Shown here piece after piece: positions 1-5,457 of a stretch of DNA of 7,062 nt. The translations under genes were made by a program, and so were the position numbers. The notes under the pieces were generated by a model. The model was not told the origin of the DNA. It saw nothing but the letters and a program-made list of their open reading frames with translations, and made no database searches. How positions within the stretch are numbered: the first letter of the stretch is position 1; each line of letters starts with the position of its first letter. Source of the DNA: JBQCDV01 sp051960855 (lineage in GTDB: Bacteria > Actinomycetota > Actinomycetes > JAJZTN01); contig JBQCDV010000064.1 in the NCBI GenBank assembly GCA_051960855.1, forward strand, positions 1 to 7,062, in the 5' to 3' direction.

Positions 1-4
1 CCGG

Positions 5-10
5 CAGGAG
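5..10 (+). promoter_or_regulatory. Ribosome binding site of ppc
   Basis: AGGAG at 6-10 lies 5 nt before the GTG at 16. It supports GTG 16 as the start, and the protein beginning there has the usual distance from the N-terminus to the catalytic His (His139 here, His138 in the E. coli enzyme). Confidence 0.7.
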
Positions 11-15
11 TTCCT

Positions 16-2745
16 GTGGCGACCGACCTCCGCTCCGACATCCGCCGCCTCGGCACGCTGCTGGGCGAGACCCTCGTGCGGCAGGAGGGCGAGGACCTCC
101 TCGACCTCGTCGAACAGGTGCGCGCCCTGACCCGGCGTGAGGAGGACCTCGACGAGACCGAGGCGACCCGTCGGGGCGAAGAGGTTGCCGCCCTCCTGGC
201 ACGGCTGGAGCTGCCCACGGCGATCCGGCTGGTGCGGGCGTTCGCGACCTACTTCCATCTCGCCAACGTCACCGAGCAGGTCCACCGCGGCCGGGACCTG
301 ACGCGGATGCGGCAGGAGGAGGGCAGCTGGCTGGCTCGCACGGTCGACCGGATCCTGGCCGCCGGCGTCGAGCCTGCCGAGGTCGCGACCGAGGTCGCAC
401 GGCTGAGCGTGCGACCGGTCTTCACCGCGCACCCGACGGAGGCGCAGCGACGCACGACCTTGGGCAAGCTCGCCGAGGTCGCCGAGCTGCTCGACGCCGA
501 CCCTGCCGACCCGCACACCGGTCGTCGCCTCGCCGAGGTCCTCGACCTGCTGTGGCAGACCGACGAGCTGCGGGTCGCCCGACCCGAGCCCATCGACGAG
601 GCCCGCAACGCCGTCTACTACCTCGACGAGCTCTTCCGCCACAGCGTCGGCCGCCTCCTGCAGGACCTCGCCGAGGAGCTCGACCGGGCCGGGGCACCGC
701 TGCCCCCGACGGCGAAGCCGCTGACCTTCGGCTCCTGGATCGGCGGCGACCGGGACGGCAACCCCTACGTCACGGCCGCCGTCACCGAGCAGGTGCTGCT
801 GCTCCAGCACGAGCACGGCATCCGGGCGATGACGGCCATCGTCGACGACCTCCGCTCGGACTTGTCGACGTCGACTGCCATCGCTGAGGTCACCCCCGAG
901 CTGCGCGAGAGCCTGCAGCGCGACCTCGCTGCGCTGCCGGAGCTCGAGGCCCGCTACCTGCGGCTGAACGCCGAGGAGCCCTACCGGCTCAAGCTGACCT
1001 GCATGCGGACCAAGCTGCAGAACACCCGCGTCCGCCTCGCCCAGGGCCGCCCGCACGAGCCCGGCCGCGACTACGCCCGCACGGACGAGCTGCTCGACGA
1101 CCTCGGTCTGATCGCCGACTCCCTCGCCACCCACCGGGGTGGGTTGATCGCGGGCGGCCGGGTCGACCGCGCCCGCCGTCTCGTAGCGGCGTTCGGGCTG
1201 CATCTGGCCACCCTCGACGTGCGCGAGCACGCCGACGCCCACCACCATGTGCTCGCGCAGCTCTTCGACCGGCTGGGCGAGCTGGAGCAGCCCTACGAGA
1301 CTCTCGAACGGCGCCAGCGGCTGGACCTGCTGCGTCGTGAGCTGGCGGGCCGGCGGCCGCTGGCCAGCGCGCACCAGGAGCTCGATGAGGCTGGCACGCG
1401 GACCTACGCCGTGTTCACGACGCTGCGCGAGGCCCTGGACCGCTTCGGCCCCGAGGTCTGCGAGTCCTACATCGTGTCGATGACACGCGGCGCGGATGAC
1501 CTGCTGGCCGCGGTCCTGCTCGCCCGTGAAGCAGGCCTCGTCGACCTGTCGGCAGGGGTCGCGCGGCTGGGCTTCGTGCCGTTGCTGGAGACCGTCGACG
1601 AGCTACGCGGCGCCGCGGCGGTGCTGGAGGACTTGCTGTCGGACCCGTCCTACCGCCGTCTGGTGTCGCTGCGCGACGACGTGCAGGAGGTGATGCTCGG
1701 CTACAGCGACTCAACCAAGGAAGCCGGCATCGCCACCTCCCAGTGGGAGATCCACCGCGCCCAGCGACAGCTGCGTGATGTGGCCCTCCGCTACGGCGTC
1801 CGGCTGCGCTTCTTCCACGGTCGCGGCGGCTCGGTGGGCCGGGGCGGCGGTCCGACCCACGACGCGATCCTGGCGCAGCCGTGGGGCACCCTCGACGGTG
1901 AAATCAAGGTGACCGAGCAGGGTGAGGTCATCTCGGACAAGTACGCCCTGCCGGTCCTGGCACGGGAGAACCTCGAGCTGACCCTCGCCGCCTCCCTGGA
2001 GGCCACCGTCCTCCACCGCGGCCCCCGCGCCGCCGCCGAGGAGTTGGCCCGGTGGGACCCGGTGATGTCGACGGTGTCCGACGCCGCCTTCGGTGCCTAC
2101 CAGCGGCTCGTCAACGACCCGGACCTGCCCGCCTACTTCCTCGCCTCGACCCCTGTCGACCAGCTCGGCGACCTCTACCTCGGGTCGCGCCCGTCACGCC
2201 GGCCCGACAGCGGCGCCGGCCTCGGTGGCCTGCGGGCGATCCCCTGGGTCTTCGGCTGGACCCAGTCTCGCCAGATCGTGCCCGGCTGGTTCGGTGTCGG
2301 CACCGGACTGGCCGCCGCGCGCGAAGCCGGTCAAGGTGCGCTGCTGCGCGAGATGTACGAGCGGTGGCACTTCTTCCGCAACTTCATCAGCAACGTCTCG
2401 ATGACGCTGGCCAAGACCGACCTGCGCATCGCCCGGCACTACGTCGAGACGTTGGTACCCAAGGAGCTGCAGCACATCTTCGACCTGGTCGTCGCCGAGC
2501 ACGAGGTCACCGTCCGCGAGGTCCTCGCCGTGACCCGCGAGGACGAGATCCTCGGGCAGCAGCCCGTGCTGCGACGCACCCTGCGTGTCCGCGACACCTA
2601 CCTCGACCCGATCAGCTACCTGCAGGTGTCACTGCTGTCGCGGGTGCGCTCCCTGCCACCCGGCGCTGAGGTCGACCCCGAGCTGCGCCGTGCGCTGCTG
2701 CTGACGGTCAACGGCGTCGCGGCGGGTCTGCGCAACACCGGCTGA
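16..2745 (+). CDS. ppc: Phosphoenolpyruvate carboxylase
   Basis: Cytosolic anaplerotic enzyme that carboxylates phosphoenolpyruvate with bicarbonate to oxaloacetate and phosphate, refilling the TCA cycle. The 909-residue product is the normal bacterial length (E. coli 883). Visible signatures in order: FTAHPTEAQRRT with catalytic His139; GGDRDGNP at 243-250; GYSDSTKEAG at 562-571 with Lys568; the mobile glycine-rich loop HGRGGSVGRGG at 601-611, with His601, Arg603 and Arg609 matching E. coli His579, Arg581 and Arg587; VTEQGE around 632-637; LRAIPWVFGWTQSR at 739-752; and the C-terminal RNTG ending. By family alignment Lys800, Arg859, Arg609 and Asn907 occupy the aspartate-inhibitor site (Lys773, Arg832, Arg587, Asn881 in E. 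coli), so allosteric inhibition by aspartate is likely; that is inference. GTG start with AGGAG upstream. The stop TGA is followed by the repeat-filled gap; the promoter lies outside the window. No frameshift or missing key residue is seen. Confidence 0.98.
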   Translation: MATDLRSDIRRLGTLLGETLVRQEGEDLLDLVEQVRALTRREEDLDETEATRRGEEVAALLARLELPTAIRLVRAFATYFHLANVTEQVHRGRDLTRMRQEEGSWLARTVDRILAAGVEPAEVATEVARLSVRPVFTAHPTEAQRRTTLGKLAEVAELLDADPADPHTGRRLAEVLDLLWQTDELRVARPEPIDEARNAVYYLDELFRHSVGRLLQDLAEELDRAGAPLPPTAKPLTFGSWIGGDRDGNPYVTAAVTEQVLLLQHEHGIRAMTAIVDDLRSDLSTSTAIAEVTPELRESLQRDLAALPELEARYLRLNAEEPYRLKLTCMRTKLQNTRVRLAQGRPHEPGRDYARTDELLDDLGLIADSLATHRGGLIAGGRVDRARRLVAAFGLHLATLDVREHADAHHHVLAQLFDRLGELEQPYETLERRQRLDLLRRELAGRRPLASAHQELDEAGTRTYAVFTTLREALDRFGPEVCESYIVSMTRGADDLLAAVLLAREAGLVDLSAGVARLGFVPLLETVDELRGAAAVLEDLLSDPSYRRLVSLRDDVQEVMLGYSDSTKEAGIATSQWEIHRAQRQLRDVALRYGVRLRFFHGRGGSVGRGGGPTHDAILAQPWGTLDGEIKVTEQGEVISDKYALPVLARENLELTLAASLEATVLHRGPRAAAEELARWDPVMSTVSDAAFGAYQRLVNDPDLPAYFLASTPVDQLGDLYLGSRPSRRPDSGAGLGGLRAIPWVFGWTQSRQIVPGWFGVGTGLAAAREAGQGALLREMYERWHFFRNFISNVSMTLAKTDLRIARHYVETLVPKELQHIFDLVVAEHEVTVREVLAVTREDEILGQQPVLRRTLRVRDTYLDPISYLQVSLLSRVRSLPPGAEVDPELRRALLLTVNGVAAGLRNTG

Positions 2746-2759
2746 GAATCCCGCGCCGA

Positions 2760-2772
2760 CGGCCGCAGGCCG
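2760..2772 (+). terminator. Small GC hairpin just after ppc, weak terminator candidate
   Basis: CGGCC-GCA-GGCCG forms a 5-bp stem with a 3-nt loop, 15 nt after the ppc stop. There is no T tract, so it is not a canonical intrinsic terminator. U-tract-less hairpins have been proposed to end transcripts in actinobacteria, but this one is short and could be chance in such GC-rich DNA. Confidence 0.25.
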
Positions 2773-2802
2773 AGCGCGTCCCGCCGCGCCGTCACCAACG
2801 CC

Positions 2803-2852
2803 GTTCGCGTGTGCACTCCTGGTCGCACCAAAGCCACCAGCGTCCACACGAG
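2803..2852 (+). repeat. Core repeat copy 1 (subfamily 1)
   Basis: Starts GTTCGCGTGTG and ends CCACACGAG. It differs from copy 2 at two loop positions (CACCAAAG instead of CCCCACAG). The outer stem has one wobble and one C/A mismatch. Confidence 0.9.
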
Positions 2853-2944
2853 CACCGCGTCGACCGCACCCTGCCCGACCCACCCTGTTCCCGCACCCAG
2901 CGCCACCGCCGCCTGGGCATCCCCGCCGCACCGTCGTCAACGCC

Positions 2945-2994
2945 GTTCGCGTGTGCACTCCTGGTCGCCCCACAGCCACCAGCGTCCACACGAG
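2945..2994 (+). repeat. Core repeat copy 2 (subfamily 1)
   Basis: Best match to the consensus of subfamily 1. CTGGT and ACCAG can pair as an inner 5-bp stem, and the outer stem matches copy 1. Confidence 0.9.
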
Positions 2995-3057
2995 CACCGT
3001 TTCCGGCCCACCGAGCGCCACCACCTGGGCGTCCCCGCCGCCACCGTCACCAACGCC

Positions 3058-3107
3058 GTTCGCGTGTGCACTCCTGGTCGCCCTACAGCCACCAGCGTCC
3101 ACACGAG
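3058..3107 (+). repeat. Core repeat copy 3 (subfamily 1)
   Basis: One difference from copy 2 (CCCTACAG in the loop). It is the first core of the second 255-bp higher-order unit. Confidence 0.9.
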
Positions 3108-3200
3108 AACCGTGTCGAGCGCACTCTGCCCGACGCACCCTGTTCCCGCACCCAGCGCCACCGCCGCCTGGGCATCCCCGCCGCCACCGTCGTCAACGCC

Positions 3201-3250
3201 GTTCGCGTGTGCACTCCTGGTCGCCCCACAGTCACCAGCGTCCACACGAG
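3201..3250 (+). repeat. Core repeat copy 4 (subfamily 1)
   Basis: One difference from copy 2 (CAGTCACC instead of CAGCCACC). It is followed by the second short linker. Confidence 0.9.
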
Positions 3251-3315
3251 CACCGTGTCCGCCCCCCCGAGCGCCACCACCTCAGCGTCCCCCGCAGCCC
3301 GTCGTCAACATTGCC

Positions 3316-3365
3316 GCTCGCGTGCGCACTCCTGGCTGCACCACAACCACCAGCGTCCACACGAG
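3316..3365 (+). repeat. Core repeat copy 5 (subfamily 2, intermediate)
   Basis: Left arm is the subfamily 2 type (GCTCGCGTG) but the right arm is still the subfamily 1 type (CACACGAG), leaving a single mismatch in the outer stem. The loop is CTGGCTGCACCACAACC. Linkers change from C-rich to G-rich on the plus strand right after this copy. Confidence 0.9.
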
Positions 3366-3470
3366 CCGGAGGAACGCCGCGACCGAGGTGGCACAGGGCG
3401 GCGGCGGTGGGGCGGGGCGTCGGAGGTGGGGGCAGGGCGGCGGCACGGTCCCGGATCGGCGCATCACACC

Positions 3471-3520
3471 GCTCGCGTGTGCGCTCCTGGCTGCACCACA
3501 GCCACCAGCGTCCACGCGAG
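3471..3520 (+). repeat. Core repeat copy 6 (subfamily 2)
   Basis: Perfect 8-bp outer stem, CTCGCGTG with CACGCGAG, plus an inner GGCTG-CACCA-CAGCC 5-bp stem and loop. Differs from copy 7 by one base. Confidence 0.9.
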
Positions 3521-3585
3521 CCCAAGGAACGCGACGACAGAGGTGGGGCAGGGCGGCCGAGCGGGCGCCGAGCTGCCGTCACACC

Positions 3586-3635
3586 GCTCGCGTGTGCACT
3601 CCTGGCTGCACCACAGCCACCAGCGTCCACGCGAG
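3586..3635 (+). repeat. Core repeat copy 7 (subfamily 2)
   Basis: Perfect 8-bp outer stem and the same GGCTG/CAGCC inner stem as copy 6. It is the last recognisable core before pth. Confidence 0.9.
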
Positions 3636-3795
3636 CCGGAGGAACGCGGCGGCCGAGGTGGGACAGGGCGGTGGTTGTGGGGCAGGGCGGCGGAGGAACG
3701 CGGCGGCCGAGGTGCGGCAGGGCGGCGGAGGTGGGGGCAGGGGCCGGGCCGCCGCACTCCGCACCTAAGCGCCACCGCCGCACGCCGGGAGGCGG

Positions 3796-4533
3796 CTACC
3801 GCGGCGAGTGGTACCGCGCCTGCGCGCGCTCGAGCCCCTCGGTGACGAGCAGCTCGACAGCGTCCGCGGCCTCCTCGACCAGCAGGTCGAGCTCCTTGCG
3901 CTCGGCCCCCGAGAAGTCCCGCAGCACGAAGTCCGCCGGGTCCATCCGTCCCGGCGGGCGGCCGATCCCGACGCGCACGCGGTAGTAGTCCTTGGTGCCG
4001 AGGGACTTCGTCACCGACCGCAGCCCGTTGTGGCCACCCTCACCGCCGCCGATCTTCAGGCGCACCTCGCCAAACGGGATGTCGAGCTCGTCGTGCACCA
4101 CGACGACGGCGTTCGGGTCGAGCCCGAAGAACGCGGCGAGGCCGGCGACGGGACCGCCGGACTCGTTCATGTACGACTGCGGCTTCGCGAGGACGACGCG
4201 AGGCCCGGGCGCGCCACCGGGGAGGACCCCGAGCCGGGTCTCCGCCACGGCCGCGCGGGCGCGTCCGACCCCATTTTTGAACGACGTCCGCGACCGTGCC
4301 GCGAGCGCGTCCACGACCATCGCCCCCACGTTGTGCCGGTTGCCGGCGTAGTCAGGTCCGGGGTTGCCGAGGCCGACGACCAACCAGCGGTCGGGCTGTG
4401 GAGCAGCCGGGGCAGCGCCACGTGACGCGGCGACTGCTGCGGGGCGGACGGCCGCTTCCGCAGACGCCGACGCGCCGGCGCCCTGCCCCTGGGGGCGGGT
4501 GCCAGCGCGTCGGTCGGCAGACGGAGTGGTCAC
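3796..4533 (-). CDS. pth: Peptidyl-tRNA hydrolase with extended N-terminus
   Basis: Cytosolic esterase that releases tRNA from peptidyl-tRNA dropped by stalled ribosomes. The 245-aa product holds the whole bacterial Pth fold from residue 51 on: VVGLGNPGP (Asn57), NRHNVG (catalytic His67), KPQSYMN (Asn123), VVHDELDIPFG (Asp148) and GGGEGGHNGLRS (Asn169), matching E. coli Asn10, His20, Asn68, Asp93 and Asn114. Ahead of it are about 50 residues rich in Ala, Pro, Arg and Gln, absent from typical Pth proteins of about 190-200 aa. The GTG start at 4533 overlaps the rplY stop as GTGA, pointing to translational coupling, and no ATG or GTG lies between it and the core. A TTG at 4383 (Leu51) would start just inside the domain but has no ribosome binding site, so I keep the long form. 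The extension looks like low-complexity tail rather than a domain. Stop TAG at 3796-3798 abuts the repeat region. Confidence 0.95.
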   Translation of the reverse strand: MTTPSADRRAGTRPQGQGAGASASAEAAVRPAAVAASRGAAPAAPQPDRWLVVGLGNPGPDYAGNRHNVGAMVVDALAARSRTSFKNGVGRARAAVAETRLGVLPGGAPGPRVVLAKPQSYMNESGGPVAGLAAFFGLDPNAVVVVHDELDIPFGEVRLKIGGGEGGHNGLRSVTKSLGTKDYYRVRVGIGRPPGRMDPADFVLRDFSGAERKELDLLVEEAADAVELLVTEGLERAQARYHSPR

Positions 4534-5189
4534 TCCTCGCCGGCGGCCTCGTCACGGGCGGCCTCGACATCGGCGGGCCGGTCGGTGGACTCCTCGTGGA
4601 CGATGCCGACCTCGGCCTCGGACTCGGCGAGCTCGGCGTCGATCTGCTCGGCGGTCGGGGCGCCGGTGATGTTGATGACCAGCACGTCGCCGTCGGTGAC
4701 GAGCTCGACGCCCTCGGGGAGCGTGAGGTCACGGGCGTGGATCTGAGTGCCGGCCTCCTTCTCCTCGATGTCGACCTCGATGGCCGTCGGGATCGCGGTC
4801 GCCGACGCCGACACCTGGACGGTCAGGTGCTCCTGGTTGAGAAGGGCACCGGGGGCCACCTCACCGACGTGGTGGACGGGGACGTCGACGGTCACGCGCT
4901 CGCCGCGGCGCACCGCGACCAGGTCCACGTGCTCGAGGAAACCCTTGACCGGGTCACGCTGGACGTCCTTGGGCAGGGCCAGCTGCGCGCCGCCCTCGAG
5001 CTCGAGGTTGAGCAGGACGTTGGGGGTCTTGAGCGCGAGCATCAGCTCGTGGCCCGGCAGTGACAGGTGACGGGGCTCCTCGCCGTGGCCGTAGAGCACG
5101 GCCGGCACCTTGTGCGCGCGGCGGATGCGGCGGGCGGCGCCCTTGCCGAACTCGCTTCGCGGCTCGGCGCTGATCTTGACCTCGGACAC
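4530..5189 (-). CDS. rplY: Large ribosomal subunit protein bL25, long Ctc/TL5 form
   Basis: 5S rRNA-binding protein of the 50S subunit, of the two-domain Ctc/TL5 type. The 219-aa product has an N-terminal L25 domain (MSEVKISAEPRSEFGKGAARR with a basic 5S rRNA-binding region, then VPAVLYGHG at 28-36 and LKTPNVLLNLEL at 53-64), a C-terminal TL5-type beta domain (about 95-180, with VDVPVHHVGEVAPG and DLTLPEGVELV) and an acidic tail (180-219). The start is the GTG at 5189, with AGGAG at 5200-5196 and a 6-nt spacer. An earlier in-frame GTG at 5261 would add 24 residues unlike the family and lacks a clear site. It overlaps pth by 4 bp and is probably co-transcribed with it. prs lies upstream in the same orientation but is separated by an opposing gene, so a separate promoter is expected. 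Confidence 0.96.
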   Translation of the reverse strand: MSEVKISAEPRSEFGKGAARRIRRAHKVPAVLYGHGEEPRHLSLPGHELMLALKTPNVLLNLELEGGAQLALPKDVQRDPVKGFLEHVDLVAVRRGERVTVDVPVHHVGEVAPGALLNQEHLTVQVSASATAIPTAIEVDIEEKEAGTQIHARDLTLPEGVELVTDGDVLVINITGAPTAEQIDAELAESEAEVGIVHEESTDRPADVEAARDEAAGEE

Positions 5190-5195
5190 GGCAAT

Positions 5196-5200
5196 CTCCT
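5196..5200 (-). promoter_or_regulatory. Ribosome binding site that sets the rplY start
   Basis: AGGAG on the minus strand, 6 nt before GTG 5189. It decides for the 219-aa form over the longer reading from 5261. An 8-bp palindrome GTACGTAC lies just upstream at 5208-5215. Confidence 0.8.
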
Positions 5201-5319
5201 GGCGTTCGTACGTACTGGCAGTGCGGACGCCGATGCGCCCGGCAGGGTCGGGGTGTTGCACAGGAGCGGTGGCGCCTGCAGCCGTCGAGGGCGCACGAAG
5301 CGACCACCGCGTCGATCAC

Positions 5320-5368
5320 GGAGACCGCCCGCGACCGTCACGCTTGCTAGCGGGCGGCCGGTGTCTCC
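5320..5368 (-). promoter_or_regulatory. Large hairpin in the rplY-pth leader
   Basis: On the minus strand GGAGA (5368-5364), a 6-nt bulge, CCGCCCGC (5357-5350), a 17-nt loop (5349-5333), GCGGGCGG (5332-5325) and TCTCC (5324-5320) form an 8-bp plus 5-bp stem. It lies about 130 nt before the rplY start and just downstream of the candidate -10 box. It could act as an RNA leader (autoregulation by L25, or attenuation), since ribosomal protein operons often use such structures; the role is inference. The rest of 5201-5457 shows no tRNA or gene. Confidence 0.45.
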
Positions 5369-5387
5369 CTCGCCGGGCAACCTCGGA

Positions 5388-5393
5388 AGTCTA
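5388..5393 (-). promoter_or_regulatory. Candidate -10 box of the rplY-pth promoter
   Basis: TAGACT on the minus strand fits the TANNNT -10 pattern common in actinobacterial vegetative promoters. No good -35 is seen at 17-18 nt upstream (about CGAAGG). If used, transcription would start near 5381 and give a leader of about 190 nt containing the hairpin at 5320-5368. Confidence 0.35.
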
Positions 5394-5457
5394 GCGGCAA
5401 CTGGGCAAAGCCTTCGATGCGGTCACGTGCGCCGTCCCGAACGACGATGATCACGGC

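Larger units (their letters stand above)
2803..3315 (+). repeat. Tandem duplication of a ~255-bp higher-order unit (core, long linker, core, short linker)
   Basis: Unit 1 is 2803-3057 and unit 2 is 3058-3315. The two long linkers (2853-2944 and 3108-3200) differ at about six positions over 92-93 bases. The short linkers (2995-3057 and 3251-3315) are more diverged. The short linker looks like the long linker with about 27 bases missing from its 5' half: both contain GCGCCACC followed by CCTGGGC and CCCCGCCGCC. Confidence 0.8.
2803..3635. repeat. Array of seven 50-bp imperfect inverted repeats with alternating linkers
   Basis: This fills most of the 1.05-kb gap between the converging ppc and pth genes. 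Seven copies of a 50-bp core begin at 2803, 2945, 3058, 3201, 3316, 3471 and 3586, all in the same orientation and all exactly 50 bp without indels. Start-to-start distances alternate long and short: 142, 113, 143, 115, 155, 115. Each core opens with G(T/C)TCGCGTG, has CTCCTGG near its centre-left and CCACCAGCGTCCAC right of centre, and ends CGAG, so its ends form an imperfect hairpin stem (CTCGCGTG with CACGCGAG in the best copies). Cores 1-4 form one subfamily (CTGGTCGC loop) and cores 5-7 another (CTGGCTGC loop). The cores are conserved better than the linkers. Several long reading frames stay open on both strands, as expected for stop-poor GC-rich repeats. No coding gene is called here. 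The family is not recognised. Confidence 0.93.
3368..3745 (+). repeat. G-rich secondary repeat interleaved with cores 5-7
   Basis: A second repeated motif, GGAACGC followed by GAGGTGG-like and GCAGGGCGG-like segments, occurs after core 5 (3368), core 6 (3524) and core 7 (3638), then again at 3692. The last two copies form a direct tandem of 54-bp period (3638-3691 and 3692-3745) whose first 23 bases are identical. The stretch has many G runs. At 3720-3748 there are runs of 3, 5, 4 and 3 G, a possible G-quadruplex on the plus strand with one long loop. Confidence 0.7.

Noticed and set aside
864..875. GTCGACGTCGAC palindrome inside ppc
   Set aside because: It encodes Ser-Thr-Ser-Thr in frame and is expected by chance in GC-rich coding DNA.
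2052..2669. Plus-strand reading frame of 205 codons inside ppc
   Set aside because: Out-of-frame shadow of ppc, Arg/Pro-rich, with no ribosome binding site.
2803..3635. CRISPR array
   Set aside because: Repeats are 50 bp with 63-105-bp spacers that are related to one another and low-complexity; no cas genes are nearby.
2803..3635. Integron attC sites or cassette array
   Set aside because: The R' GTTRRRY and R'' RYYYAAC boxes are not satisfied, there are no coding cassettes between copies, and no integrase is seen.
2616..3783. Minus-strand reading frames over the array, with a recurring VDAGGCGATRSAHANGV-like peptide
   Set aside because: The recurring peptide is just the 50-bp core translated in changing frames; linker lengths are not multiples of 3, so no single frame carries every copy.
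2809..3985. Three overlapping long plus-strand reading frames (starting near 2809, 2811 and 2951) across the repeat array
   Set aside because: All three frames are open at once because the GC-rich repeat has few stops. The predicted proteins are His/Pro/Arg/Thr repeats with no domain, and one runs into pth on the opposite strand.
4296..5063. Plus-strand reading frame of 255 codons opposite pth and rplY
   Set aside because: Antisense shadow of two well-identified genes; its Asp/Gly/Leu-rich sequence is that of a reverse-strand reading.
5190..5261. 24-codon N-terminal extension of rplY from the GTG at 5261
   Set aside because: The AGGAG at 5200-5196 and the family N-terminus both point to GTG 5189.
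5201..5457. tRNA or other small RNA gene in the rplY-HExxH gap
   Set aside because: No GTTCRA T-loop motif or cloverleaf arms were found on either strand; only the leader hairpin stands out.
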